DNA of 7,416 nt, from the NCBI GenBank assembly GCA_015490475.1, contig WFXT01000089.1, positions 1 to 7,416 on the forward strand, read 5' to 3'. The position numbers and the translations under genes are program-made. Below the pieces are notes generated by a model. It saw nothing but the letters and a program-made list of their open reading frames with translations. It did not search any database and was not told the DNA's origin. This document shows positions 1 through 6,564 of this stretch, one piece after another; the first letter of the stretch is position 1; every line of letters starts with the position of its first letter. The DNA is from Bacteroidota bacterium. GTDB lineage: Bacteria; Bacteroidota; Bacteroidia; JAADEI01.

Positions 1-29
1 CTACTAAACCAGAAGCAAAATTATTTATT

Positions 30-37
30 TAATTTTG
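30..37 (+). promoter_or_regulatory. Possible Bacteroidota -7 promoter element
   Basis: The octamer TAATTTTG matches the Bacteroidota housekeeping-sigma -7 consensus TAnnTTTG exactly. It ends four bases before the ATG at 42, so transcription from it would start at or next to that ATG and give a nearly leaderless mRNA. No TTG-type -33 element lies at the expected distance in the few bases available upstream, and the stretch is so AT-rich that a chance match is easy. The true promoter may lie left of the window. Confidence 0.22.
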
Positions 38-41
38 ATAT

Positions 42-746
42 ATGCTGGAAAAACTAAAGACTGGCGTATTACTTTTCGTCTTGCTCTTCATTTTCAGTTG
101 CTCCAATCATTTTGCATCTCTACATTGCCCTGACTTCAATAAAAAACATGCATCAAAAAACATTAAACCAGTATTTACGGGGCAAAAATTTATTATTTCT
201 AAGAACAACAAGCAACGCTTTAAAGATTCACGTGAAACGACAGAACCCCTCCCTTTCATATCTCCTGTTCAGCCGCTTTTAGCCCTTCATCCTTCTGAAC
301 CAAACAACGAAACCTTTATAACAATTTCTCCCGCAAGGATAGATAGTCCTCCTGCACAAACGCAAAAAGACACTGTGAAAACAATTTCAGATGATGACTT
401 ATCTGATGAAATCTATGGAAGTAGAGACTCAACACCTGAAACCAACCAACAAACACATAAACAACCGAACGAAGATTTCACGTGGAACATAATTCTCTCT
501 TGGCTTTTGACCTTCCTTTCTCTGGTGTTAATATTTCTCGCCATAATAGTCTTGTTTATTCCCATTTTGTCTCTACTACTCATAATAGCGGCAATGTTTG
601 TAAGTTTTGAAGCGGTTGAAAGAGCATGGGAAGCATTTATTGCAAAGGGCGTTGGTGCCTCACGAATAGCAGCTGTCCCGCCCCTTATAATAAGTGGCAT
701 TATCGCCCTCCTGTTGATAATAATTGTGGCAATAGTATCTCACTAA
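42..746 (+). CDS. Predicted lipoprotein with C-terminal membrane helices, function unknown
   Basis: I do not recognise this 234-residue protein. Residues 1-20 look like a lipoprotein signal peptide: Lys residues at 4 and 6, a hydrophobic core, then a lipobox-like IFSC with Cys20 as the candidate lipidated residue (Phe at -2 is not ideal). Residues 21-146 are polar, rich in Pro, Ser, Thr, Asn and Gln, and probably a disordered linker. Residues 148-188 are strongly hydrophobic and could hold two helices; a short amphipathic stretch around 189-211 follows, and a last helix covers about 213-232. A lipid anchor combined with C-terminal helices suggests an inner-membrane protein, because helical membrane proteins are not normally sent to the outer membrane. 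The start has no Shine-Dalgarno, as usual in Bacteroidota. The TAA stop overlaps the stop of the convergent antiporter gene. The reading frame is intact; the function cannot be inferred. Confidence 0.8.
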   Translation: MLEKLKTGVLLFVLLFIFSCSNHFASLHCPDFNKKHASKNIKPVFTGQKFIISKNNKQRFKDSRETTEPLPFISPVQPLLALHPSEPNNETFITISPARIDSPPAQTQKDTVKTISDDDLSDEIYGSRDSTPETNQQTHKQPNEDFTWNIILSWLLTFLSLVLIFLAIIVLFIPILSLLLIIAAMFVSFEAVERAWEAFIAKGVGASRIAAVPPLIISGIIALLLIIIVAIVSH

Positions 747-2605
747 TTATTTTTCGGCGTATTAGAAACTGGAATGCCAAGAGTATAAACAATGACCACT
801 ATCATTAATAGCCCCGTTACAAGCAAAACATAAGGTGAAATTCCTATCAAACTCCATAATAGATATAAAGAAAGGGATACTGTTGCCACGGTAATTGCAT
901 AGGGCAATTGCGTTTTAACATGGTCAATGATCGGACATCCTGAAGCCAAAGAACTCAATATAGTAGTATCTGACAACGGCGAACAATGGTCTCCGAAAAC
1001 AGAACCTCCAAGGACTGCTGCAGTAGTAGCAGCCAGTATTTCAAAGGCGACCTCTTCAGGAAAACCTGCTTGAATGCTTAATTTCCACGACAAAGGAAGA
1101 ATCAAAGGATAAATAAGAGCCATGGTGCCCCAGCTGGTGCCCGTAGCCAGTGATGTCAAAGCTGATATCAAAAACACAAGCGGAACTATAAGCTGAACAG
1201 AGATGTATCTGTCAACGAGATGAGAGAAATAATGCGAAGTGTATATTCTATCCATGACAACAGCCAGAGTCCACGCAAGGACAAGTATTACAATAGCATG
1301 AAGCAAAGACTCAAAACCCTTAACAACAGTACCAACAATATCTGTCAAAGATTGAAGTCTTAGGGCAAAAACAAGAATTGCTGCTACTGTAAGACCTGTT
1401 CCAGAGCCCCACAACAAAGCAGTATATGCATCTCCATTGCCGATAACTCTTGCTAACCAGAAAATGAACTTTTCTCCTTGACGTGGCTCTGTATATCCTG
1501 TTACAAAGAGACCAATAAGGGAAACTGCAATTAACGCAATTATAGGTATCAAAGAAAATAAACCCCAATATGGTGGGTGGTCGTGGTCATTCTTTGTTTC
1601 CTCATCTTCTGTTCTTTCTGGTGCTACCCGTCCCCTGCGTGCCCTCCTCTCAGCGTGAAGCATTGGTCCAAAGTCTCTATCCGTATAGGAAATCATAAAA
1701 ATGAAGAACAATGTAAGAAAAGGATAAAAGGCATACTTAAGTGATGCCAGAAAGACCTGATATGGTGCCATATCTAAACCTAATTCCGTCAGAGCCTGTT
1801 GTATATATCCCAGTTCGGCTCCTATCCATGTAGTTATGAAAGCAGTTGCAGCAACCGGTGCCGATGTGCTATCAACTATATAAGCAAGCTTTTCTCGTGA
1901 AATGCGATAAGCATCAGTAATAGCTCTCATTGTATTGCCTATAACAAGCGTATTGGCGTAATCGTCAAAGAAAATTAGTATTCCAGAGAACCAAGTTGCT
2001 AATTGGGCACTCCTTACTCCCCTTATTACATTAGAAATCAATTGCATTAACGAATGCATAAGACCCGTCGTGGACAACAATGTTACCATTCCACTGATAA
2101 GTAAAGAAAATACTATAACAGAAAGATGACCCCTGTCATAGAGGGCATCAATTATATACACACTCCAAAATTGCAAAAATGCATCATCTATATAATTAAA
2201 GTCAAACGCATAGGAAATGAATAGACCAAGGAAAACAGCAAGGAAGAGGCTTAAAACAACTTGTCGTAACAAAATAGCCATTATTATTGCTACAACTGGC
2301 GGAATGATAGTGACCCACAATGGGACTGACTTGCTTTCAAGAGGCTCGCATCCAAGGGAATTGTATAGGTTCCATTTGCCTTCTTGATATACCAGGAAAG
2401 GATTTTCTGTTACAGTAAGTTCTACTTTCCATTTTCCTGAAGTACTATCAAACCTTGGTCTAACCAGTTGTCCATCTTGGTAAAATAGGATTTGGTGTGG
2501 GCTATTCAGCGTGATTGTGCATGATTGTGCATACGTCCTAAATGTTAGAGAAACAACAGAAATTAGCGAGATAAATAACACCCTGATAATACTACCTATC
2601 TTCAT
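743..2605 (-). CDS. NhaC-family Na+/H+ antiporter with extra N-terminal periplasmic domain
   Basis: A 620-residue inner-membrane transporter that probably exchanges sodium for protons; substrate is uncertain, since the NhaC/COG1757 superfamily also includes malate/lactate exchangers. Residues 97-610 carry about 12 hydrophobic segments. Family-typical motifs are the FFDDYANTL stretch (212-220) with paired Asp214/Asp215, the STSAPVAATAFITTW region (246-260), ATGTSWGTMA (487-496) and FGDHCSPLSD (537-546). A charged loop at 309-343 is probably cytoplasmic. Unusually, the protein begins with a cleavable-looking signal peptide (likely cut after TYA, residues 24-26) and about 65 residues of soluble, beta-like sequence before the first transporter helix, with a single Cys near each end (29 and 86). 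The start codon is ATG inside the last codons of trm1 (14-bp overlap), so it is probably cotranscribed and translationally coupled with trm1. The gene ends convergently against the upstream lipoprotein gene. Confidence 0.9.
   Translation of the reverse strand: MKIGSIIRVLFISLISVVSLTFRTYAQSCTITLNSPHQILFYQDGQLVRPRFDSTSGKWKVELTVTENPFLVYQEGKWNLYNSLGCEPLESKSVPLWVTIIPPVVAIIMAILLRQVVLSLFLAVFLGLFISYAFDFNYIDDAFLQFWSVYIIDALYDRGHLSVIVFSLLISGMVTLLSTTGLMHSLMQLISNVIRGVRSAQLATWFSGILIFFDDYANTLVIGNTMRAITDAYRISREKLAYIVDSTSAPVAATAFITTWIGAELGYIQQALTELGLDMAPYQVFLASLKYAFYPFLTLFFIFMISYTDRDFGPMLHAERRARRGRVAPERTEDEETKNDHDHPPYWGLFSLIPIIALIAVSLIGLFVTGYTEPRQGEKFIFWLARVIGNGDAYTALLWGSGTGLTVAAILVFALRLQSLTDIVGTVVKGFESLLHAIVILVLAWTLAVVMDRIYTSHYFSHLVDRYISVQLIVPLVFLISALTSLATGTSWGTMALIYPLILPLSWKLSIQAGFPEEVAFEILAATTAAVLGGSVFGDHCSPLSDTTILSSLASGCPIIDHVKTQLPYAITVATVSLSLYLLWSLIGISPYVLLVTGLLMIVVIVYTLGIPVSNTPKNN
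2512..2531. repeat. 10-bp perfect tandem duplication in antiporter gene
   Basis: TGATTGTGCA occurs twice head to tail (2512-2521 and 2522-2531). On the coding minus strand it covers the codons around residues 26-32 of the antiporter, at the predicted signal-peptidase cleavage site. Because 10 is not a multiple of 3, the copies are read in different frames, and gain or loss of one copy would shift the frame close to the start of the gene. Confidence 0.7.
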
Positions 2606-3746
2606 TGTCTGAAATAGACTTTTCCTGATTTTCTACAAATTGATTTATTGCCTTCAATACGTTTTCCAGACGAGCAGATGTTTTGACTCCATAGGGCATG
2701 TGATGAACAGCAGATGAATCGGGTAGATTCTTCAATAGATATTTTCTGGGCGGAACAATCAGTTTGTAGTGAGATGCTATTTCATGTATGTTGTAAGGAA
2801 GGGTGTTTGTTTCACGAGATATAATCTTTAGCAATTTTTTCACTTCTTCTGGATTATGCACGGGCGTAGTGTCAACAAGGGCAAGCATTTTTAAAACATG
2901 GTTTTTGTCATGCATCGGACCTATCCACGTCGGATAAATAGACCTGAATTCCCTCCCACAATAGCACTTTCCTGCAAATGATTGAGACATTTCTCTATCA
3001 AGGCAATATGGGCAATAATGAATAATTCCTGTGTTTTCTTTAAGGTAATCTCCTGTATATGCATGTCTTTTTTCCAGTTTTCCAATTACCCTGTAATAAT
3101 GGATGTGATGGAAGGAAATCATAGGAATAAAAACATATTCGTATCGTGCGGCAGCGAAAGCAATGGTAGAAATCAAATTTCTCAACCCTATCTCATGTTT
3201 CATATCTGTTTTAATGGCTCTTATACCATATCGTCGCATAGTGGTTCTTGGACTGAATCCCATCAAAGCCTTCTGGTCAGTGGCAGTAACACTAATATAC
3301 GCTTTTCTTTTGGCTGCCCGAACAGCTCCTTCAAGATAATAAATTGGTGACCCAAACGGGTCCATATCCACAAAATCAAAAAAGCCTGCATGTTGATACA
3401 AAAACACATTTGCATCCATTTCAAACACATAAGCCCTGTTAGCAAGACCATTGACTTTCAAGTTATGATGGATAAAATCAACTGCCTCATGACTCCTCTC
3501 CACTATCCATACTCTGCTCACTTTTCCTGTTTCTTTGAGTATTCTAACACTTCTGGCTCCTGTCCCTGCCAGGCTGTCACAAACCTCCAATTCTTTTTCA
3601 CCCAGAGCTTTAATAAACAACACTGTCATATCTCGGGATAGAGATGCAGAAGGATTATAAAAAGCCTTTTTGCGAAGCGGATCAGATGGAATTATAAGTC
3701 TTACACCTCCTTCATTTATTTCAGAAATCCCTTCCATACTAAGCAT
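2592..3746 (-). CDS. trm1: tRNA (guanine26-N2)-dimethyltransferase, Trm1 family
   Basis: Trm1 uses S-adenosylmethionine to make N2-methyl- and N2,N2-dimethylguanosine at tRNA position 26 (Aquifex Trm1 also modifies position 27). Family landmarks, numbered from the ATG at 3746 (384 residues): FYNP at 29-32 followed by RD at 38-39; SAM motif I CDSLAGTGARSVR at 56-68; the catalytic-type DPFGSP at 129-134; SVTATD at 152-157; SFHHIHYYRV near 211-220; a zinc-ribbon-like cluster of Cys245, Cys248, Cys261 and Cys263; and TWIGPMHDK at 273-281. The C-terminal part (about 315-370) matches the winged-helix region, with PYNIHEIAS and YGVKTSA. Length and layout match archaeal Trm1. A TTG at 3758 or an ATG at 3737 are alternative starts; I chose the ATG preceded by AAGGAG. 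Trm1 is near-universal in archaea and eukaryotes and uncommon in bacteria, so acquisition by transfer is plausible. The gene lies first in a probable operon with the antiporter. Confidence 0.93.
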   Translation of the reverse strand: MLSMEGISEINEGGVRLIIPSDPLRKKAFYNPSASLSRDMTVLFIKALGEKELEVCDSLAGTGARSVRILKETGKVSRVWIVERSHEAVDFIHHNLKVNGLANRAYVFEMDANVFLYQHAGFFDFVDMDPFGSPIYYLEGAVRAAKRKAYISVTATDQKALMGFSPRTTMRRYGIRAIKTDMKHEIGLRNLISTIAFAAARYEYVFIPMISFHHIHYYRVIGKLEKRHAYTGDYLKENTGIIHYCPYCLDREMSQSFAGKCYCGREFRSIYPTWIGPMHDKNHVLKMLALVDTTPVHNPEEVKKLLKIISRETNTLPYNIHEIASHYKLIVPPRKYLLKNLPDSSAVHHMPYGVKTSARLENVLKAINQFVENQEKSISDNEDR

Positions 3747-3749
3747 TTT

Positions 3750-3755
3750 CTCCTT
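3750..3755 (-). promoter_or_regulatory. Shine-Dalgarno-like AAGGAG before trm1
   Basis: Read on the minus strand this is AAGGAG, 3 nt before the ATG at 3746 and 12 nt before the ATG at 3737. The TTG at 3758 lies upstream of it, which argues against that start. It is the only convincing Shine-Dalgarno near a start codon in the window; Bacteroidota mostly initiate without one. Confidence 0.45.
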
Positions 3756-3758
3756 CAA

Positions 3759-3838
3759 ACTTAAGGTTTTTCACATTTACACAATCAATTGCAACTTTTT
3801 TAACTTTTTATTCGTCTTATATAAAAAATCACTCAAAA
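3759..3838. promoter_or_regulatory. Divergent intergenic region between trm1 and lipocalin-like gene
   Basis: This very AT-rich spacer must hold the promoters of both divergent units. On the minus strand, TAAATGTG (plus coordinates 3772-3779) differs by one base from the Bacteroidota -7 consensus TAnnTTTG and would start a leader of roughly 20-30 nt before trm1. On the plus strand, TTG at 3789-3791 and the TATATA run at 3818-3823 are the only hints, and their spacing is too wide for a good pair. No operator-like inverted repeat stands out. The region's role is inferred mainly from gene arrangement. Confidence 0.4.
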
Positions 3839-4348
3839 ATGAGGAGAATAATCTCGTTAGGCGGTTTGCTTCTTGGTTTTGCACTACTATTATCTTCCTG
3901 TTCTAAAGACAAGAAACTGGAACGCAGACTTGTTGGTTCATGGAATGTGGTGAAGAGCTCTAACGAGCAACAAACAACAAAGGGAACCCTCTCAATAGTA
4001 GCGGAATTCACCGGTGATTGCACATTCAACAAAGACAAAACAGGTTCCTGCAACCTTAATGGAACAATCAAAATAGATGGTACTCTTGCCAATAATCAGC
4101 AGATTAACTTCTCAATGCCTTTCGCAGGAACTTATACCATTCAAGAATGGGACATCAAAGACGATAAACTCTACATAACTTATGACGACAACACTGTGGA
4201 AGTATATCTCGTGGCGGAAGGAAGCAAAGATAAATTCGTATTGGAACCCGTTGAAGGCGAATCAGAGATCAGAACCACCATTACAGCACCAGATGGAACA
4301 ATTATTGATATTATATTAATGTACAGAATGGAACTCACAAGACAGTAA
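3839..4348 (+). CDS. Lipocalin-like lipoprotein
   Basis: A 169-residue predicted lipoprotein. Residues 1-20 form a signal peptide (two Arg, then a Leu/Gly-rich hydrophobic core) ending in the lipobox LSSC, with Cys21 as the lipidated residue. The mature start, SKDKKLERRLVGSWNV, has the GxW feature near the first strand that is typical of the small lipocalin-like domains common in Bacteroidota. The rest alternates polar and hydrophobic residues, with TGTYTI-like and DDKLYITY-type strands suggesting one beta-barrel of about 130 residues; Cys61 and Cys67 might pair. The substrate is unknown, and such proteins are usually annotated only as lipocalin family. It is a single-gene unit, transcribed divergently from trm1, with its own terminator downstream. 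The start has no Shine-Dalgarno. Family assignment rests on fold-like pattern rather than a catalytic motif. Confidence 0.82.
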   Translation: MRRIISLGGLLLGFALLLSSCSKDKKLERRLVGSWNVVKSSNEQQTTKGTLSIVAEFTGDCTFNKDKTGSCNLNGTIKIDGTLANNQQINFSMPFAGTYTIQEWDIKDDKLYITYDDNTVEVYLVAEGSKDKFVLEPVEGESEIRTTITAPDGTIIDIILMYRMELTRQ

Positions 4349-4380
4349 AGAAGCTTGCTTTAGGCAATTCCAGTTTTCAG

Positions 4381-4419
4381 GCGGGCATCCTCAATTGAGG
4401 ATGTCCGCTTTTTTATTTT
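4381..4419 (+). terminator. Intrinsic terminator of the lipocalin-like gene
   Basis: A 12-bp stem (4381-4392 pairing with 4397-4408) closes an AATT loop and is followed by a T-rich tract TTTTTTATTTT (4409-4419). One pair is a G-U wobble in the plus-strand RNA; on the minus strand the same position is an A/C mismatch and no T tract follows, so it should work mainly for plus-strand transcription. The T tract overlaps the stop codon of convergent recG. Confidence 0.9.
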
Positions 4420-6562
4420 ATGCAATTCTTTGCCAGAATAGTTTTTCTCCCATGTGCTTTAGTATTCTTTCCCTTAGCTCAGGTAATTTTTTCAACTCTG
4501 GGTCTTTTGTTATGATATAAGCAGCGTCCTGACGAGCTTCCAATAAGGTATCCCTATCAGTTAAGAGGTCTGCTATTTTCATAACATCCTTTCCACTTTG
4601 TTGAACGCCAAGCAAATCCCCTGGTCCCCTCAATTCAAGGTCTTTCTCGGCAAGTTTAAATCCATCGCTTGTCTCAAGCATTGCTTTTATTCTCTTTCTT
4701 GAATCAGGTCCCAGCTTGCCAGTTATTAGGATACAATATGGTTGATGGCTGCTCCTGCACACACGACCCCTCAGTTGATGCAATTGAGACAGACCAAACC
4801 TCTCAGCACTTTCTATTACTATTGTTGTAGCGTTTGGAACATCAACTCCTACTTCAACTACGTTCGTAGCCACAAGTATCTGTGCCTTCCCTGAAGCGAA
4901 ATCCTCCATAGCCTTTTGTTTCTCGGCTGGTTTCATCCTGCCATGCATTATGGCTATTGAATATGAAGGTCCAAAGAAATTCTTTATTCTTTCATAGCCC
5001 TCTTGAATATTTGCATAATCAAAGTTTTCAGATTCCTCTATCAATGGGAAAATAATATACGCTTGTCTGCCCTGATCAACTTGATACTTAACGAACTTGT
5101 ATGCTTCAACTCTCTGGTTTTCATAAAAGTGCTTTGTAATAACTGGTTTTCTACCCGGTGGAAGTTGCTTAATTATTGATACATCAAGGTCTCCGTACAC
5201 AGTCAGTGCAAGCGTTCTTGGAATAGGAGTCGCACTCATCACTAATAGGTGCGGTATTATGTTCTCGTCCGAGGATTTGGCAAGCAGTCTGGCTCTCTGT
5301 GCCACTCCAAACCTGTGTTGCTCATCAACAACAACAAGACCTAATTTTTTGAACTGGATAGGGTCTTCAATCAAAGCATGTGTACCTATGAGAATGTCAA
5401 TGTATCCTTCCCTAAGTGCCGTAAGCAAATCCTTCCTTTTCTTACCCTTCACAGAACCAGTAAGCAGTTGAACCCTGACAGGTTGACCGTCTTCCTTCTT
5501 AAGTCCTTCAACATATTTAAGAAAATTTTTATAGTGCTGATTAGCCAGAACCTCCGTTGGTGCCATCAAAGCACACTGATAACCATTGCCAACCATAATT
5601 AGAATTGCAAGAAGGGCTACTAAAGTTTTTCCTGAGCCAACATCTCCCTGCAGAAGTCTTTTCATAGGATGTCCAGAACGTAAGTCCTTGTAAATCTCTT
5701 TTACAACACGCTTCTGGTCATCAGTCAATTCAAAAGGCAATTTTTCATTCACAAACTGGTGTATCAATATTCCAGACTTCTCTATTCTATACCCCTTTTC
5801 AACTGTTACTCTATTCTTCTTTGCAATCAAAAGAGCAGTCTGTAAGAGAAAAAGTTCTTCATATTTAAACCTCTCCTTAGACTTAGTGGCGATAGATATA
5901 TCTTCTGGAAAGTGCATTTGTCTGAAGGCTTCAGAACGAGAAGGAAAACCATACTTTTTAAGCAAAAAATCTGGTATAAACTCTTCCACATCTCCTACTT
6001 CCTCAATGAGATACTTTATCCAGTTCCTTATCTGACTTTCGGATATTTTCTTCCTAACGAGAGATGATGGAATATGATAAACAGGAATGATAGTATTATC
6101 AACTTTACCATCTTTAACCTTTCTCAACTCTGGGTGTGCTATTCCAATAGAATTCTTGCTAAGTTGTTGTATTCTACCATACAATACTGCTTCGCCGAGA
6201 GATTTTAGCCATTTGACAAGCCATGTGGCACCATTAAACCACACAAGCCTTATCTTTTCCCCTTCATCATCAACTGCAACTGCTTCAACAATTATTTTTC
6301 CCTTGTTTTTAGTTTTTATCATTGCAATTCCTTCCAGTCTCACTTTAGTATGAACAATGGCATGCTCTCCTTCCTTGAATCTTTCCTTCGCTTCTTTGAT
6401 GCTTATCATACTTGACTTGTCAATATACCGAGAAGGAGCATACAGAAGAAGGTCTTCAACGGTTGATATTCCAAGTTCTCTACTTAGTGCCAATGCCTTT
6501 GACGTTCCTATCTTCTTTACGTCTGAAAGTGGTGTGAAAAGACTTATTTTGTCCTTGGGCAT
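4418..6562 (-). CDS. recG: ATP-dependent DNA helicase RecG
   Basis: RecG is a superfamily 2 double-stranded DNA translocase that remodels stalled replication forks and branched recombination intermediates. At 714 residues it is full length. The N-terminal part (about 1-160) contains the helix-hairpin-helix-like start and the OB-fold wedge domain (about 65-150). The helicase core shows Walker A GDVGSGKT (306-313), motif Ia APTEVLA (334-340), the Walker B DEQH box (413-416) followed by RFGV, motif III SATPIPRT (443-450), VATNVVEVGVDVPNA (564-578), and motif VI QLRGRVCRS (596-604). The C-terminal RecG signature DLELRGPGDLLGVQQSG (641-657) is intact. Motif VI has Cys601 where the usual sequence is QLRGRVGR. 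The ATG lies 2 bp after the gldD stop, so recG is probably cotranscribed with gldD. No frameshift is visible. Confidence 0.97.
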   Translation of the reverse strand: MPKDKISLFTPLSDVKKIGTSKALALSRELGISTVEDLLLYAPSRYIDKSSMISIKEAKERFKEGEHAIVHTKVRLEGIAMIKTKNKGKIIVEAVAVDDEGEKIRLVWFNGATWLVKWLKSLGEAVLYGRIQQLSKNSIGIAHPELRKVKDGKVDNTIIPVYHIPSSLVRKKISESQIRNWIKYLIEEVGDVEEFIPDFLLKKYGFPSRSEAFRQMHFPEDISIATKSKERFKYEELFLLQTALLIAKKNRVTVEKGYRIEKSGILIHQFVNEKLPFELTDDQKRVVKEIYKDLRSGHPMKRLLQGDVGSGKTLVALLAILIMVGNGYQCALMAPTEVLANQHYKNFLKYVEGLKKEDGQPVRVQLLTGSVKGKKRKDLLTALREGYIDILIGTHALIEDPIQFKKLGLVVVDEQHRFGVAQRARLLAKSSDENIIPHLLVMSATPIPRTLALTVYGDLDVSIIKQLPPGRKPVITKHFYENQRVEAYKFVKYQVDQGRQAYIIFPLIEESENFDYANIQEGYERIKNFFGPSYSIAIMHGRMKPAEKQKAMEDFASGKAQILVATNVVEVGVDVPNATTIVIESAERFGLSQLHQLRGRVCRSSHQPYCILITGKLGPDSRKRIKAMLETSDGFKLAEKDLELRGPGDLLGVQQSGKDVMKIADLLTDRDTLLEARQDAAYIITKDPELKKLPELRERILKHMGEKLFWQRIA

Positions 6563-6564
6563 AT

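Noticed and set aside
3..32. Possible C-terminus of an upstream plus-strand gene (frame reading TKPEAKLFI then TAA).
   Set aside because: Only nine codons are visible, with no recognisable motif; any AT-rich edge would give something similar.
413..700. 95-codon antisense frame inside the first lipoprotein gene.
   Set aside because: Lies wholly opposite a better-supported gene, resembles no family, and has the composition of a mirror frame of hydrophobic codons.
2982..3641. Plus-strand open frames opposite trm1.
   Set aside because: trm1 is identified by many motifs; the opposite frames show no domain-like sequence and overlap one another.
2592..3758. Considered whether the trm1 product is a TrmD- or rRNA-type methyltransferase usual in bacteria.
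   Set aside because: FYNP..RD, DPFGSP, TATD and the Cys cluster are specific to Trm1 and are not features of TrmD or of RsmD-type enzymes.
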